This document shows, one piece after another, positions 54,523 through 62,792 of a stretch of DNA of 64,000 nucleotides. Both the position numbers and the translations under genes were made by a program. Below the pieces are notes generated by a model. That model saw only the letters and a list, made by a program, of their open reading frames with translations. It was not told where the DNA came from and made no database searches. The DNA is from Streptomyces nodosus (GTDB lineage: Bacteria > Actinomycetota > Actinomycetes > Streptomycetales > Streptomycetaceae): assembly GCF_008704995.1 (NCBI RefSeq), contig NZ_CP023747.1, positions 3,002,501 through 3,066,500 on the forward strand. Reading direction: 5' to 3'. The stretch's first letter is position 1. Each line of letters opens with the position of its first letter.

Positions 54523-56688
54523 GTGGGTTTGGTGTATGGGGCCGTCAAGACCAGGAGAGTCTCGTATTTGGCACTCGGAGCAGCGAGTCTCGGCCTTACC
54601 TGGTGCCTCTGCGGCCCTGTTGCCACGCAGGCGCAGTCTGTCGCGGACCGGGCGCATACTGAGGCCGCCGCCTCGCAGGCGGCGCGGATCGCTCAGGAGG
54701 CGGGGGCGAGAAGGAATCACGAGCACCTTCGGTCGGCGGCCAGGGGGACGGTCACCGCGAGGACCGGTGTGAGCATCCGTGAGCAGCCCACGACCGACTC
54801 GGCGATCCTCGGCTCGTTCCGGTACAGGGCGCACGTCAGCATCCTGTGCTGGGACACGGGCACTCCCGTGCACAGGAACACCGTCTGGTACCGGCTGGCG
54901 GGCCGTCCCGGCTGGGTGACCGCACACTGGGTCGCCGCGACCGGCGTGCCGTTCTGCGGCGCGGGCACCGGTCCGACCGGTCCTACCGGCCCGACCGGCC
55001 CTCAGGGCCCCAACGGCGTCACCGGTCCGACGGGTGCGACGGGCCCGACTGGTGCGGCGGGTGCGACTGGGCCGACGGGTGCGACGGGTGCCGCTGGTGC
55101 GACCGGTGCGACGGGTGCCGCTGGTGCGACTGGTGCGACTGGTGCGACTGGTGCGGCGGGTGCGACTGGGCCGACGGGTGCGGCGGGGTTGGACGGTGCG
55201 ACCGGTCCGACTGGCCCGACGGGTGCGACCGGTCCGACCGGCTCGACGGGTGCGACGGGTGCGACTGGTGCGGCGGGTGCGACTGGGCCGACGGGTGCGG
55301 CGGGGTTGGACGGTGCGACCGGTCCGACTGGCCCGACGGGTGCGACTGGTGCGGCGGGTGCGGCGGGTGCGACGGGTGCGACGGGTGCGACCGGTGCGAC
55401 GGGTGCCGCTGGTGCGACTGGTGCGACTGGTGCGGCGGGTGCGACTGGGCCGACGGGTGCGGCGGGGTTGGACGGTGCGACCGGTGCGACCGGTGCGACC
55501 GGTGCGACGGGTGCGACGGGTGCGGCGGGGTTGGACGGTGCCACCGGTCCGACCGGTCCGACCGGTCCGACCGGTGCGGCTGGCCCGACGGGTGCGACGG
55601 GTGCGGCGGGAATCGACGGTGCGACCGGTCCGACCGGTGCGACGGGTGCGACGGGTGCGGCGGGGTTGGACGGTGCGACCGGTCCGACTGGTGCGACGGG
55701 TGCGGCGGGAGTCGACGGTGCCACCGGTCCGACCGGTGCGACGGGTGCGACGGGTGCGACGGGTGCGGCGGGGTTGGACGGTGCCACCGGTCCGACCGGT
55801 CCGACCGGTCCGACCGGTGCGGCTGGCCCGACGGGTGCGACGGGTGCGGCGGGAATCGACGGTGCGACCGGTCCGACCGGTGCGACGGGTGCGACGGGTG
55901 CGGCGGGGTTGGACGGTGCGACCGGTCCGACTGGTGCGACGGGTGCGGCGGGAGTCGACGGTGCCACCGGTCCGACCGGTGCGACGGGTGCGACGGGTGC
56001 GACGGGTGCGGCGGGGTTGGACGGTGCCACCGGTCCGACCGGTCCGACCGGTCCGACCGGTGCGGCTGGCCCGACGGGTGCGACGGGTGCGGCGGGAATC
56101 GACGGTGCGACCGGTCCGACCGGCCCGACGGGTGCGACGGGTGCGGCGGGAATCGACGGTGCGACCGGTCCGACCGGTCCGACCGGTCCGACCGGTCCGA
56201 CCGGTGCGACGGGTGCGACGGGTGCGGCGGGGTTGGACGGTGCCACCGGTCCGACTGGTCCGACCGGTGCGGCTGGCCCGACGGGTGCGACGGGTGCGGC
56301 GGGAATCGACGGTGCGACCGGTGCGACCGGTGCGACCGGTGCGGCGGGGTTGGACGGTGCGACGGGTGCGACCGGTGCGGCGGGGGTGGACGGTGCCACC
56401 GGTCCGACCGGTCCGACCGGCGCGTCAGGTACCACGCAAACGCAGTTGCTGGACTCGCCCTTGAACCCCCAGACGATCCCCGCCGGCAGCACGGCGACGC
56501 TGCAGGGAGGGGACTGCACCACCCTCGGGTCGTTCGTGGCCGTCAGTGGCGGCGAGAACCAGGTGGGGGGATCGGGTGAGGTGCAGACGCTGACGAGCTC
56601 TCCGGGTGACTCCTGGACCGTCTCTGTCCACAACCCTGGCGTCGACGCCGCGACCGTCAACGTCACGTCGGTCTGCCAGCCGGTCTGA
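54523..56688 (+). CDS. Secreted collagen-like protein with SH3-type domain
   Basis: 721 residues. An N-terminal signal peptide (KTRR, then [18 protein letters not shown] and an ATQAQS region) is followed by a short helical stretch. A bacterial SH3-like domain (about 85-148, [20 protein letters not shown] to [12 protein letters not shown], with two Cys) comes next. Then about 162 uninterrupted Gly-X-Y triplets run from 54970 to 56427. They are dominated by GPT, GAT and GAA with periodic GLDG, GIDG or GVDG, and are Thr-rich. A 90-residue C-terminal beta-like domain with two Cys (about 670 and 718) ends the protein and could be the trimerisation head. The GTG at 54523 has GGAAGG upstream. The SH3 domain suggests peptidoglycan binding. 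Confidence 0.88.
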   Translation: MGLVYGAVKTRRVSYLALGAASLGLTWCLCGPVATQAQSVADRAHTEAAASQAARIAQEAGARRNHEHLRSAARGTVTARTGVSIREQPTTDSAILGSFRYRAHVSILCWDTGTPVHRNTVWYRLAGRPGWVTAHWVAATGVPFCGAGTGPTGPTGPTGPQGPNGVTGPTGATGPTGAAGATGPTGATGAAGATGATGAAGATGATGATGAAGATGPTGAAGLDGATGPTGPTGATGPTGSTGATGATGAAGATGPTGAAGLDGATGPTGPTGATGAAGAAGATGATGATGATGAAGATGATGAAGATGPTGAAGLDGATGATGATGATGATGAAGLDGATGPTGPTGPTGAAGPTGATGAAGIDGATGPTGATGATGAAGLDGATGPTGATGAAGVDGATGPTGATGATGATGAAGLDGATGPTGPTGPTGAAGPTGATGAAGIDGATGPTGATGATGAAGLDGATGPTGATGAAGVDGATGPTGATGATGATGAAGLDGATGPTGPTGPTGAAGPTGATGAAGIDGATGPTGPTGATGAAGIDGATGPTGPTGPTGPTGATGATGAAGLDGATGPTGPTGAAGPTGATGAAGIDGATGATGATGAAGLDGATGATGAAGVDGATGPTGPTGASGTTQTQLLDSPLNPQTIPAGSTATLQGGDCTTLGSFVAVSGGENQVGGSGEVQTLTSSPGDSWTVSVHNPGVDAATVNVTSVCQPV
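55541..56120 (+). repeat. 243-bp tandem repeat inside the collagen-like gene
   Basis: A 243-bp (81-residue, 27-triplet) unit starting CCACCGGTCCGACCGGTCCG recurs at 55541, 55784 and 56027. The first two copies look identical by eye. The third diverges after about 95 bp. This implies recent in-frame duplication. Confidence 0.8.
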
Positions 56689-56701
56689 TCCCGGGCGAAG
56701 A

Positions 56702-56824
56702 GCGATTTCAGACCGCAACGGCAGCCAGCTCTTCATCAGTCACGCCGACCCCCAAGTCGGTGAGCCGGAGGCTTGGACACCTTTCGGGACCGTTCTGAGC
56801 GGCCTCGACGTCCTGAAGTGGTGA
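56702..56824 (+). pseudogene. Cyclophilin-type peptidyl-prolyl isomerase remnant
   Basis: The frame reads ISDRNGSQLFISHADP and then EPEAWTPFGTVLSGLDVLKW before a TGA. NGSQ-L/F-F-I and the T-P-F-G-T-V-x-x-G-L-D-V-L block are the C-terminal hallmarks of cyclophilins (NGSQFFI, FGxVxxGMDVV). Only about 40 residues remain and the N-terminal catalytic part is absent, so it is a fragment. It lies between the collagen-like gene and the GT2-TPR gene. Confidence 0.65.
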
Positions 56825-56873
56825 CGGTTCGGCAGCGATCCACCGCAAGCGACAGCACCCATAAGGGGACCCC

Positions 56874-57980
56874 ATGAAGCCAACCGTCTGCCTGTGCATG
56901 ATCGTAAAAAACGAATCGAAGATCATCGAACGCTGTCTGACCGCGGCGAAGGAGGTGATCGACACATGGGTCATCACCGACACCGGCTCCACCGACGGTA
57001 CCCAGGACATGATCCGCCTGGCGCTCGACGGAATCCCGGGCGAACTGCACGAACTGCCCTGGGTGAACTTCGGATACAACCGCACCCTGAACATCCGGCA
57101 CGCCCGCGGCAAGGCCGACTATCTCCTACTGCTGGACGCGGATCTCGAAGTGCTGCGTGAGGGCGAGATTCCCCCGCTGACCGCCGGCGAGTACTTGCTG
57201 TGCCATGACGGCGACACTTCGTACCGTATCCCGCGGCTCGTCCGCGGCGACCTGCCGTGGCGGTACGAAGGCGTCACCCACGAATACCTGACCTGTGACC
57301 AACCCGTACGCCGGGAGAACCTGGATGCCCTGGTCATCCGCGACCACGGCGACGGCGGCTCCAGACACGACAAGTTCGAGCGCGACGCACGTCTGCTGAA
57401 CCTGGAACTCCAGCGCGACCCGGACAATCCGCGCACGGTGTTCTACCTGGCGCAGACCATGCGGGACCTGGGCCACACGGCCGAGGCGATCGATCTCTAC
57501 GAGCGCCGCGTCGCCATGGGTGGCTGGGAGGAGGAGTTGTATTACTCCCTGTATCAGATCGGCCTGCTCAAGGCCGCCGTCTCGGACTGGCCGCACGCTG
57601 CGGAGGCCTTCACCAAGGCGTGGGAGATCCGGCCGCAACGGCTCGAGGCCTGCTACCAACTTGCCTCGCGGCTGAGGAAGATGGAGCGCTACCACACTGC
57701 ACACGCGCTGCTCGGCAGCGGGATCCGCAAACCCCTGCCCTCGGAGGACATCCTGTTCACCCAGCCCTGGGTGTACCGGTGGGGGCTCCTCTTCGAGTAC
57801 TCGATCACCGCCTACTGGGTGGGGGACTACGGCCGGTCCGTCGTCGCGTGCGACGAACTGCTGTCGATGAACGACCTCCCTGAGGCCGTTCGCGAACAGG
57901 TGGAGAAGAACCGGGTGTTTGCCGTCGAGAAGCGCCGGGAGTCTTGTCGTCCGGCCGATGCCGGCGGCGTCGGCCAGTAG
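56874..57980 (+). CDS. GT2 glycosyltransferase with TPR region, next to the collagen-like gene
   Basis: 368 residues. The N-terminal GT-A domain starts TVCLCMIVKNESKIIERCL, with WVITDTGSTDGT and the metal-binding LLLLDADLEV; RYEGVTHEYL follows at about 130. From about residue 180 there are TPR-like helical pairs (NPRTVFYLAQTMRDLGHTAE and WPHAAEAFTKAWEIRPQRLE). This TPR-GT2 type is often found with protein or peptide substrates. It starts 185 bp after the collagen-like gene on the same strand, so the Thr-rich collagen is a candidate acceptor (inference). Codon use includes more A/T third positions near the start than flanking core genes. Confidence 0.85.
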   Translation: MKPTVCLCMIVKNESKIIERCLTAAKEVIDTWVITDTGSTDGTQDMIRLALDGIPGELHELPWVNFGYNRTLNIRHARGKADYLLLLDADLEVLREGEIPPLTAGEYLLCHDGDTSYRIPRLVRGDLPWRYEGVTHEYLTCDQPVRRENLDALVIRDHGDGGSRHDKFERDARLLNLELQRDPDNPRTVFYLAQTMRDLGHTAEAIDLYERRVAMGGWEEELYYSLYQIGLLKAAVSDWPHAAEAFTKAWEIRPQRLEACYQLASRLRKMERYHTAHALLGSGIRKPLPSEDILFTQPWVYRWGLLFEYSITAYWVGDYGRSVVACDELLSMNDLPEAVREQVEKNRVFAVEKRRESCRPADAGGVGQ

Positions 57981-58021
57981 GGGGCTCACGCGAGTTCCGA
58001 AATGCCGGCGGACCACGGCGA

Positions 58022-58168
58022 TCAACTCGGATGCCGATCTCGCGCAGTGCTGCGGTCAGGGCGTCGTTGCGGCGGACGGCGGTGATGACGAACACCCGGG
58101 TGCCGTCTTGCCGGACTGCTCCGCGCGGGCATGTGCCGTCCACGGCGAACGCGCGACGGCGCAGTTGC
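58022..58168 (-). pseudogene. ISAs1-family transposase remnant
   Basis: On the minus strand the sequence translates as RRRAFAVDGTCPRGAVRQDG then TRVFVITAVRRNDALTAALR and EIGI. This matches the ISAs1-type DDE core (AVDGKxxRGAR...DGxxVFxxxAxxH), including the first catalytic Asp in AVDG. About 49 residues are recognisable and both ends are lost. It sits just past the end of the GT2-TPR gene, consistent with past insertion activity at the border of the accessory islet. Confidence 0.65.
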
Positions 58169-58335
58169 CCGTCCGGGCGGCGGGCGGCTGCCTGACGGGA
58201 ACGGCGCTGTTCCCGCTCGGGCACGCCATCGAGGCACTGTGCCCCGATGGCGTGCTGTCCGCCACGGCCGGTCCCCGCCCGGGGCCCCGGCCGGGGGCCT
58301 TGCCCCGTGCTCCATGGCGGGCGGCCCTCGGCCGG

Positions 58336-60543
58336 TCAGGCGTGGGCCGGTGCCTCGTCGTCGCCTGCTGTTGCCGGGAGCGGGATCGAGATCGGGGTGT
58401 CCGGTTCGCCCAGCATCAGGGTTCGTACCACTCGTTCGGCCGCTCGGCCGTCGTCGAACTCGCAGAACCGGTCCCGGAACCCGGAGCGCAGTTCCGTCGC
58501 CTCCGTGTCCTGCCAGGAGCCGGAGGCGAAGAGCCAGGTCAGCTCGCGGTAGGAGCGCGAGACATGCCCGGGCGCGCCCGCGGTGATGTCGAAGTAGGCG
58601 CCCCTGCTCGCCGTGTACGCGCCCCAGTCGTCGGCGTGCACCACGATCGGCCGGTCCAGATTGGCGTAGTCGAACATCAGGGCCGAGTAGTCCGTGACCA
58701 GGGCGTCCGAGGCGAGCATCACCTCCTCGACCCGCGGCCAGTCGGTGGCGTCCACCAGCGCGCCCCGCCGGTGCAGCTCCGCGAGCCCCATCCCGCGGGC
58801 CGGACCCTTCGCCAGCGACGGGTGCAGCCGGACGACGAGGGTGTGGCCCTCGCCCAGGTCCTCCGCGAACCGGGCCAGGTCGAAGCGCTCCACATGACCG
58901 CCCCGCACATGGTCGCGGCGGGTCGGGGCGTACAGCACGACCGTGTGGTCCTCCGGGATGGAGTGCCGCAGGCGGAAGGCGGCCCCGTCGTCCGGCTTGG
59001 CGTTGACCAGGACGTCGTTGCGGGGGCTGCCGGTGCGGGCCGAGGCGAAGCGGCAGGGGTAGGCGCGGTCCCAGACCAGCTCGGAGTGGCGGTTGGCGAC
59101 CAGGCTGTGGTCCCAGCGGTCGGCGCGGCGCAGCATCCCCGGCACATCGACCCCCTGCCGGGCGCCCGGCTTGCCCAGCAGATCGGCCCCCATGTACTTC
59201 AGCGGGGTGCCCTGATGGGTGTGGACATGGACGCTGCCGGGGCGTTTGGCCAGGACCCGGGGCCAGTTGACGTTGTTGACGAAATAGGTGGCCCGCGCGG
59301 CGAGGCGCCGGTACTCCAGGGAGTCGGGCAGGACGTACTCGATGTCCGGCGGCAGCTGCTCCACCTGGTCCCGGCGCACCACCCACACGCCCCGGATGTG
59401 CGGGGCGAGATCGCGTGCCGCGCGGTGGATCGCGGCCGGATCGCCCAGCACCCCGCGGTGCGAGAACGCCGAGTAGAGCGCCAGGTTCGGGTCGAGGGGC
59501 CGCCGCTCGTGCGCCCAGGACCAGCCGCGCTTGACCCGTTTCACCGCTGCCTTGCGGGCCCCCCGGGCACGCCGGTCCAGGGCGCTGCCGGCCGCCGCGG
59601 CCCGTCGCCGGGTCAGATAGCGCGCGTAACTCCCCTCCAGCACCCGCAGTTCGGCGGGGACCGGCGTCGAGGTGCGGTGTCTGCGGAAGAGTTCGGCGGT
59701 GCGCCGGAAGAACTCGCCCTTGTCCGACGGGGGCAGCCGGTCCGGCTTGGCGAGGATGTCCAGACAGTGCTCACCCATCTTGCGGTGCAGATACGGCCGC
59801 CAACGGGCCAGCTCCGGGTGGGCGTCCACATGGGCGAACACCCGCTCGTACTGGTCGTGGATGTCGAAGTGCTTCCGGCTGGTGGTGGACAGGATGTTGC
59901 CCTGGCGGCGCTGCCGGTAGTGGACGCAGATCCGGTCCAGGGCCGCGATCCGCCGGGCGCCGAGCAGCACCGGGAACGTCCAGGGCGTGTCCTCGTAGTA
60001 GCCCGGCGGGAAGCGGAAGCCGTGCTCGGTGACATAGCCCCGGCGGTAGACCTTGTTCCACACCACCATCAGCAGTTCCAGGATCTCCGGGCGCTCCACC
60101 GCGGTGAAGGTGCCCACGGACGCCTCGGCGAGCACCCGGGCCAGCACATTGCGGCGGGTGCCGCCCCACCAGTAGGTGCGGGCGTAGTCGAAGACCAGGA
60201 CGTCCGGGTCGCGTGCCTCCTCCAGCCGGTCCGCGATCGCCCGCAGCGCCCCCGGGGTGAGCGTGTCGTCGCTGTCCAGGAAGAAGAGGAAGTCCCCGGT
60301 GGCGTACGGCATTCCGGCGTTGCGGGCGCGGCCCAGACCGACGTTCTCCGGCAGATGCAGCACCCGCACCCTCGGATCGCGTTCGGCGTACTCGTCGAGG
60401 ATCGCCCCGCAGCCGTCGGGCGAACAGTCGTCGACGGCGATCACCTCGAAGTCGGCGTACGACTGCCCGAGCACCGAGTCGAGGCACTCGCGCAGAAATC
60501 CCTGCACCTTGAACACGGGGACGATGACACTGAAGCGGGGCAC
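58336..60543 (-). CDS. Bifunctional GT2 - CDP-glycerol glycerophosphotransferase (TagF-like)
   Basis: 735 residues. The N-terminal GT2 domain (1 to about 290) appears intact: FSVIVPVFKVQGFLRECLDS, VIAVDDCSPDGCGAIL, NVGLGRARNAGM and FFLDSDDTLTPGAL. The C-terminal TagF-like domain (about 360-710) has GDPAAIHRAARDLAPHIRGV, YFVNNVNWPR, VHVHTHQGTPLKYMG, VVLYAPTRRDHVRGG and ALVTDYSALMFDYANLDRPI. It probably adds sugars and phospho-polyol units to a wall polymer at the membrane. GTG at 60543 lies 5 bp after the stop of the upstream paralogue with GGAG in front, so the two are co-transcribed. Confidence 0.9.
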   Translation of the reverse strand: MPRFSVIVPVFKVQGFLRECLDSVLGQSYADFEVIAVDDCSPDGCGAILDEYAERDPRVRVLHLPENVGLGRARNAGMPYATGDFLFFLDSDDTLTPGALRAIADRLEEARDPDVLVFDYARTYWWGGTRRNVLARVLAEASVGTFTAVERPEILELLMVVWNKVYRRGYVTEHGFRFPPGYYEDTPWTFPVLLGARRIAALDRICVHYRQRRQGNILSTTSRKHFDIHDQYERVFAHVDAHPELARWRPYLHRKMGEHCLDILAKPDRLPPSDKGEFFRRTAELFRRHRTSTPVPAELRVLEGSYARYLTRRRAAAAGSALDRRARGARKAAVKRVKRGWSWAHERRPLDPNLALYSAFSHRGVLGDPAAIHRAARDLAPHIRGVWVVRRDQVEQLPPDIEYVLPDSLEYRRLAARATYFVNNVNWPRVLAKRPGSVHVHTHQGTPLKYMGADLLGKPGARQGVDVPGMLRRADRWDHSLVANRHSELVWDRAYPCRFASARTGSPRNDVLVNAKPDDGAAFRLRHSIPEDHTVVLYAPTRRDHVRGGHVERFDLARFAEDLGEGHTLVVRLHPSLAKGPARGMGLAELHRRGALVDATDWPRVEEVMLASDALVTDYSALMFDYANLDRPIVVHADDWGAYTASRGAYFDITAGAPGHVSRSYRELTWLFASGSWQDTEATELRSGFRDRFCEFDDGRAAERVVRTLMLGEPDTPISIPLPATAGDDEAPAHA

Positions 60544-60548
60544 GGGAA

Positions 60549-62726
60549 TCAGCTCCTCACGAGGGCGTGGGCCGGGGCCGGGATGCGCTCGGCGAGCGGG
60601 ATCACGGGCGGGATCGACTCCGGCGGCTCGCCCAGCAGCACCCGGCGCACCACGCGCTCCGCGGCGCGCCCGTCGTCGAACTGGCAGAAACGGCGGCGGA
60701 AGGCGGCCCGGCGGGCGGTGGCGGAGCCGTTCGCATAGGAGCCGTCGCGGAAGACGGCGGCCAGTTCCTCGGGCGTCCGGGCCACCCGGCCCGGCGGCGC
60801 CTCCATCAGGTCGAAGTAGACGCCCCGGGTCTCCCGGTACACCTCCCAGTCGTCGGCGTACACCACGATCGGCCGGTCCAGATTGGCGTAGTCGAACATG
60901 ATCGACGAGTAGTCGGTGATCAGCGCGTCCGCGGCCAGACAGACGTCCTCGGAGGAACGGTGCCCGGTGACATCGATGATCCGGCCCCCGGCGCGCTCCA
61001 CACCCCGGTCGTAGAAGTAGTGGGCGCGCAGCAGCACCACGAAGTCCTCGCCGACCGCCTCGCAGAACGCCTCCAGATCGAGGCGCGAGTCGAAGCCGGT
61101 GCTGTAGTCGCGGTGCGTCGGCGCGTAGAGCAGGGCCGTCCGGCCCTCGGGGACGCCCAGTTCGCGCCGGAGCCGGGCGACGTCCTCGGCGGTCGCGGTG
61201 TAGTAGACGTCGTTGCGCGGATAGCCGTACTCCAGGGTCTCGTAGGAGCCGGGGAAGGCCCGCTCCCACATCTCGGTGGAGTGCCGGTTGGAGGAGAGGT
61301 TGAAGTCCCAGCGGTCCACGCGCGCCAGCAGCTTGGAGAAACTGCCGGTGGTGGCCGCGACCACGGGATACGTCGACTGGTCGACGCCCATCTTCTTCAG
61401 CGGGGTGCCGTGCTGGGTCTGCACATGCACGCTGCCCGGCCGTTTCACCATCCCGTCGGCGAAGTTGGCGTTGTTGATCAGGTACGTGGCGCGGGCGAGC
61501 AGGTCCCAGGAGGCGCGGCTGCCCAGCACCGCGTACTCCACGTCCTTCGGCAGGCCCGCCACGGCCTCCGGCTCCACCAGGAACACCGAGCGGATGTGCG
61601 GGGCGAGTTCACGGGCCGCACGATGGATCGCGGCCGGGTTGCAGCTGTACCCACGGCCCCAGTAGGCGCAGTACACGGCCAACTCGGCGTCGAGCGGGCG
61701 GCGCAGGGCCAGCGCATAGTGCAGCCGGGTACGCAGTCCACGCGGCCGGAGCGTCCCGCGCCGGGCCCGCGCCGCGACCCGGCCGCCGCCGCACAGCACC
61801 CGGAACGCGCCGTAGGCACCGGCGGCGAGCAGCCGGTGCCGCACCCCGGGCCGGAAACCGGCCGGGCGCCGGCGGCGGTAGAGCCGGGACGCCCGCCGGA
61901 AGAGGCGGCGGCGCCACCGCGCGGGGAGCCGTTCCGGCTGCGCGGCGGTGTCCAGCACCACGGAGAAGAGCTGCGCGAACAGCGGCCCGAGCCGGTCCTC
62001 GGGCAGACCGGCCGCGACCGCCCGGTCCAGCACCAGCTCGACCTGGTCGAGAAGGTCCGTCCGCTGCTCGCCGGGGCTCTCTGGCCCGGGGCCCTGCCGG
62101 CGCAGCAGATGCCTTACGCACACCGTGCGCAGCACCGCCACCCGCTCGGCGGCGATGGTGACCAGACCGCCCCAGCCGAGGTCGGCGAAGGGGCTCGCGG
62201 GGAACACCAGGCGATGCCCGGCCACGAACGCGCGACGGTAGGCGGCGCTCCAGGCCGGCACGGACACCCCGGTCAGCTCCGGGGCCTCACCGGGGGTGAA
62301 GGCACCCTCGGGCGCCTCGCCCAGCGGGGGAGTGGAGGTCTCGCCGTCCCACCAGTGCACCCGCTGATGGTCGAAGTAGAGGACGTCCACCTCGCCGGTC
62401 TCCGTCAGACGGGCGTCGATCGCGGCGAGGGCGCCGGGCGTCAGGACGTCGTCCCCCTCGAGGAACAGCAGATAGGTCCCGGTCGCGGCGCCCGCCCCGG
62501 TGGTCCGGGCCACTCCGGGGCCGCCCGAGGACGGCGACGTCATGGGCACGACCCGGTGGTCCCGCTCGGCGTACCCGGCGGCGACCGCGCCGGCCGGTGA
62601 GCCGGGCGCGTCACAGACCGGGATCAGCTCGAAGTCGCCGAAGGACTGGGTGAGGACGGAGTCCAGTGCCTGGGACAGCCGGCCGGCGACACCGGAGGCG
62701 GGGACGATGATGCTGAAGCGGGGCAT
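60549..62726 (-). CDS. TagF-like protein with degenerate N-terminal GT2 domain
   Basis: 725 residues. The C-terminal TagF-like domain has SCNPAAIHRAARELAPHIRS, YLINNANFAD, VHVQTQHGTPLKKMGVDQ, YGYPRNDVYYTATAEDV, LLYAPTHRDYSTGF and ALITDYSSIMFDYANLDRPI. The N-terminal GT2-like domain keeps its start (FSIIVPASGVAGRLSQALDS), but the nucleotide-binding Asp pair is replaced in ELIPVCDAPGSPAG and the metal site reads FLEGDDVLTPGAL, so it may be impaired. A middle Arg-rich basic stretch probably attaches to the membrane. It is in one operon with the downstream paralogue, and probably with the partial gene upstream. Confidence 0.9.
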   Translation of the reverse strand: MPRFSIIVPASGVAGRLSQALDSVLTQSFGDFELIPVCDAPGSPAGAVAAGYAERDHRVVPMTSPSSGGPGVARTTGAGAATGTYLLFLEGDDVLTPGALAAIDARLTETGEVDVLYFDHQRVHWWDGETSTPPLGEAPEGAFTPGEAPELTGVSVPAWSAAYRRAFVAGHRLVFPASPFADLGWGGLVTIAAERVAVLRTVCVRHLLRRQGPGPESPGEQRTDLLDQVELVLDRAVAAGLPEDRLGPLFAQLFSVVLDTAAQPERLPARWRRRLFRRASRLYRRRRPAGFRPGVRHRLLAAGAYGAFRVLCGGGRVAARARRGTLRPRGLRTRLHYALALRRPLDAELAVYCAYWGRGYSCNPAAIHRAARELAPHIRSVFLVEPEAVAGLPKDVEYAVLGSRASWDLLARATYLINNANFADGMVKRPGSVHVQTQHGTPLKKMGVDQSTYPVVAATTGSFSKLLARVDRWDFNLSSNRHSTEMWERAFPGSYETLEYGYPRNDVYYTATAEDVARLRRELGVPEGRTALLYAPTHRDYSTGFDSRLDLEAFCEAVGEDFVVLLRAHYFYDRGVERAGGRIIDVTGHRSSEDVCLAADALITDYSSIMFDYANLDRPIVVYADDWEVYRETRGVYFDLMEAPPGRVARTPEELAAVFRDGSYANGSATARRAAFRRRFCQFDDGRAAERVVRRVLLGEPPESIPPVIPLAERIPAPAHALVRS

Positions 62727-62792
62727 GCTGCTCTTTCTCTAGGGCTCCCGGTTTCCGCCCCGGGGCCGGTGCGTCATGGACGTGCGCGCGGG

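Noticed and set aside
55002..56664. Long minus-strand frame (P-V-A-P-V-G repeats) and other plus-strand frames (Arg/Val- and Asp/Cys-rich) over the collagen repeats
   Set aside because: They are mirror readings of the Gly-X-Y coding repeats. Only the Gly-X-Y frame has a signal peptide, an SH3 domain and a ribosome binding site.
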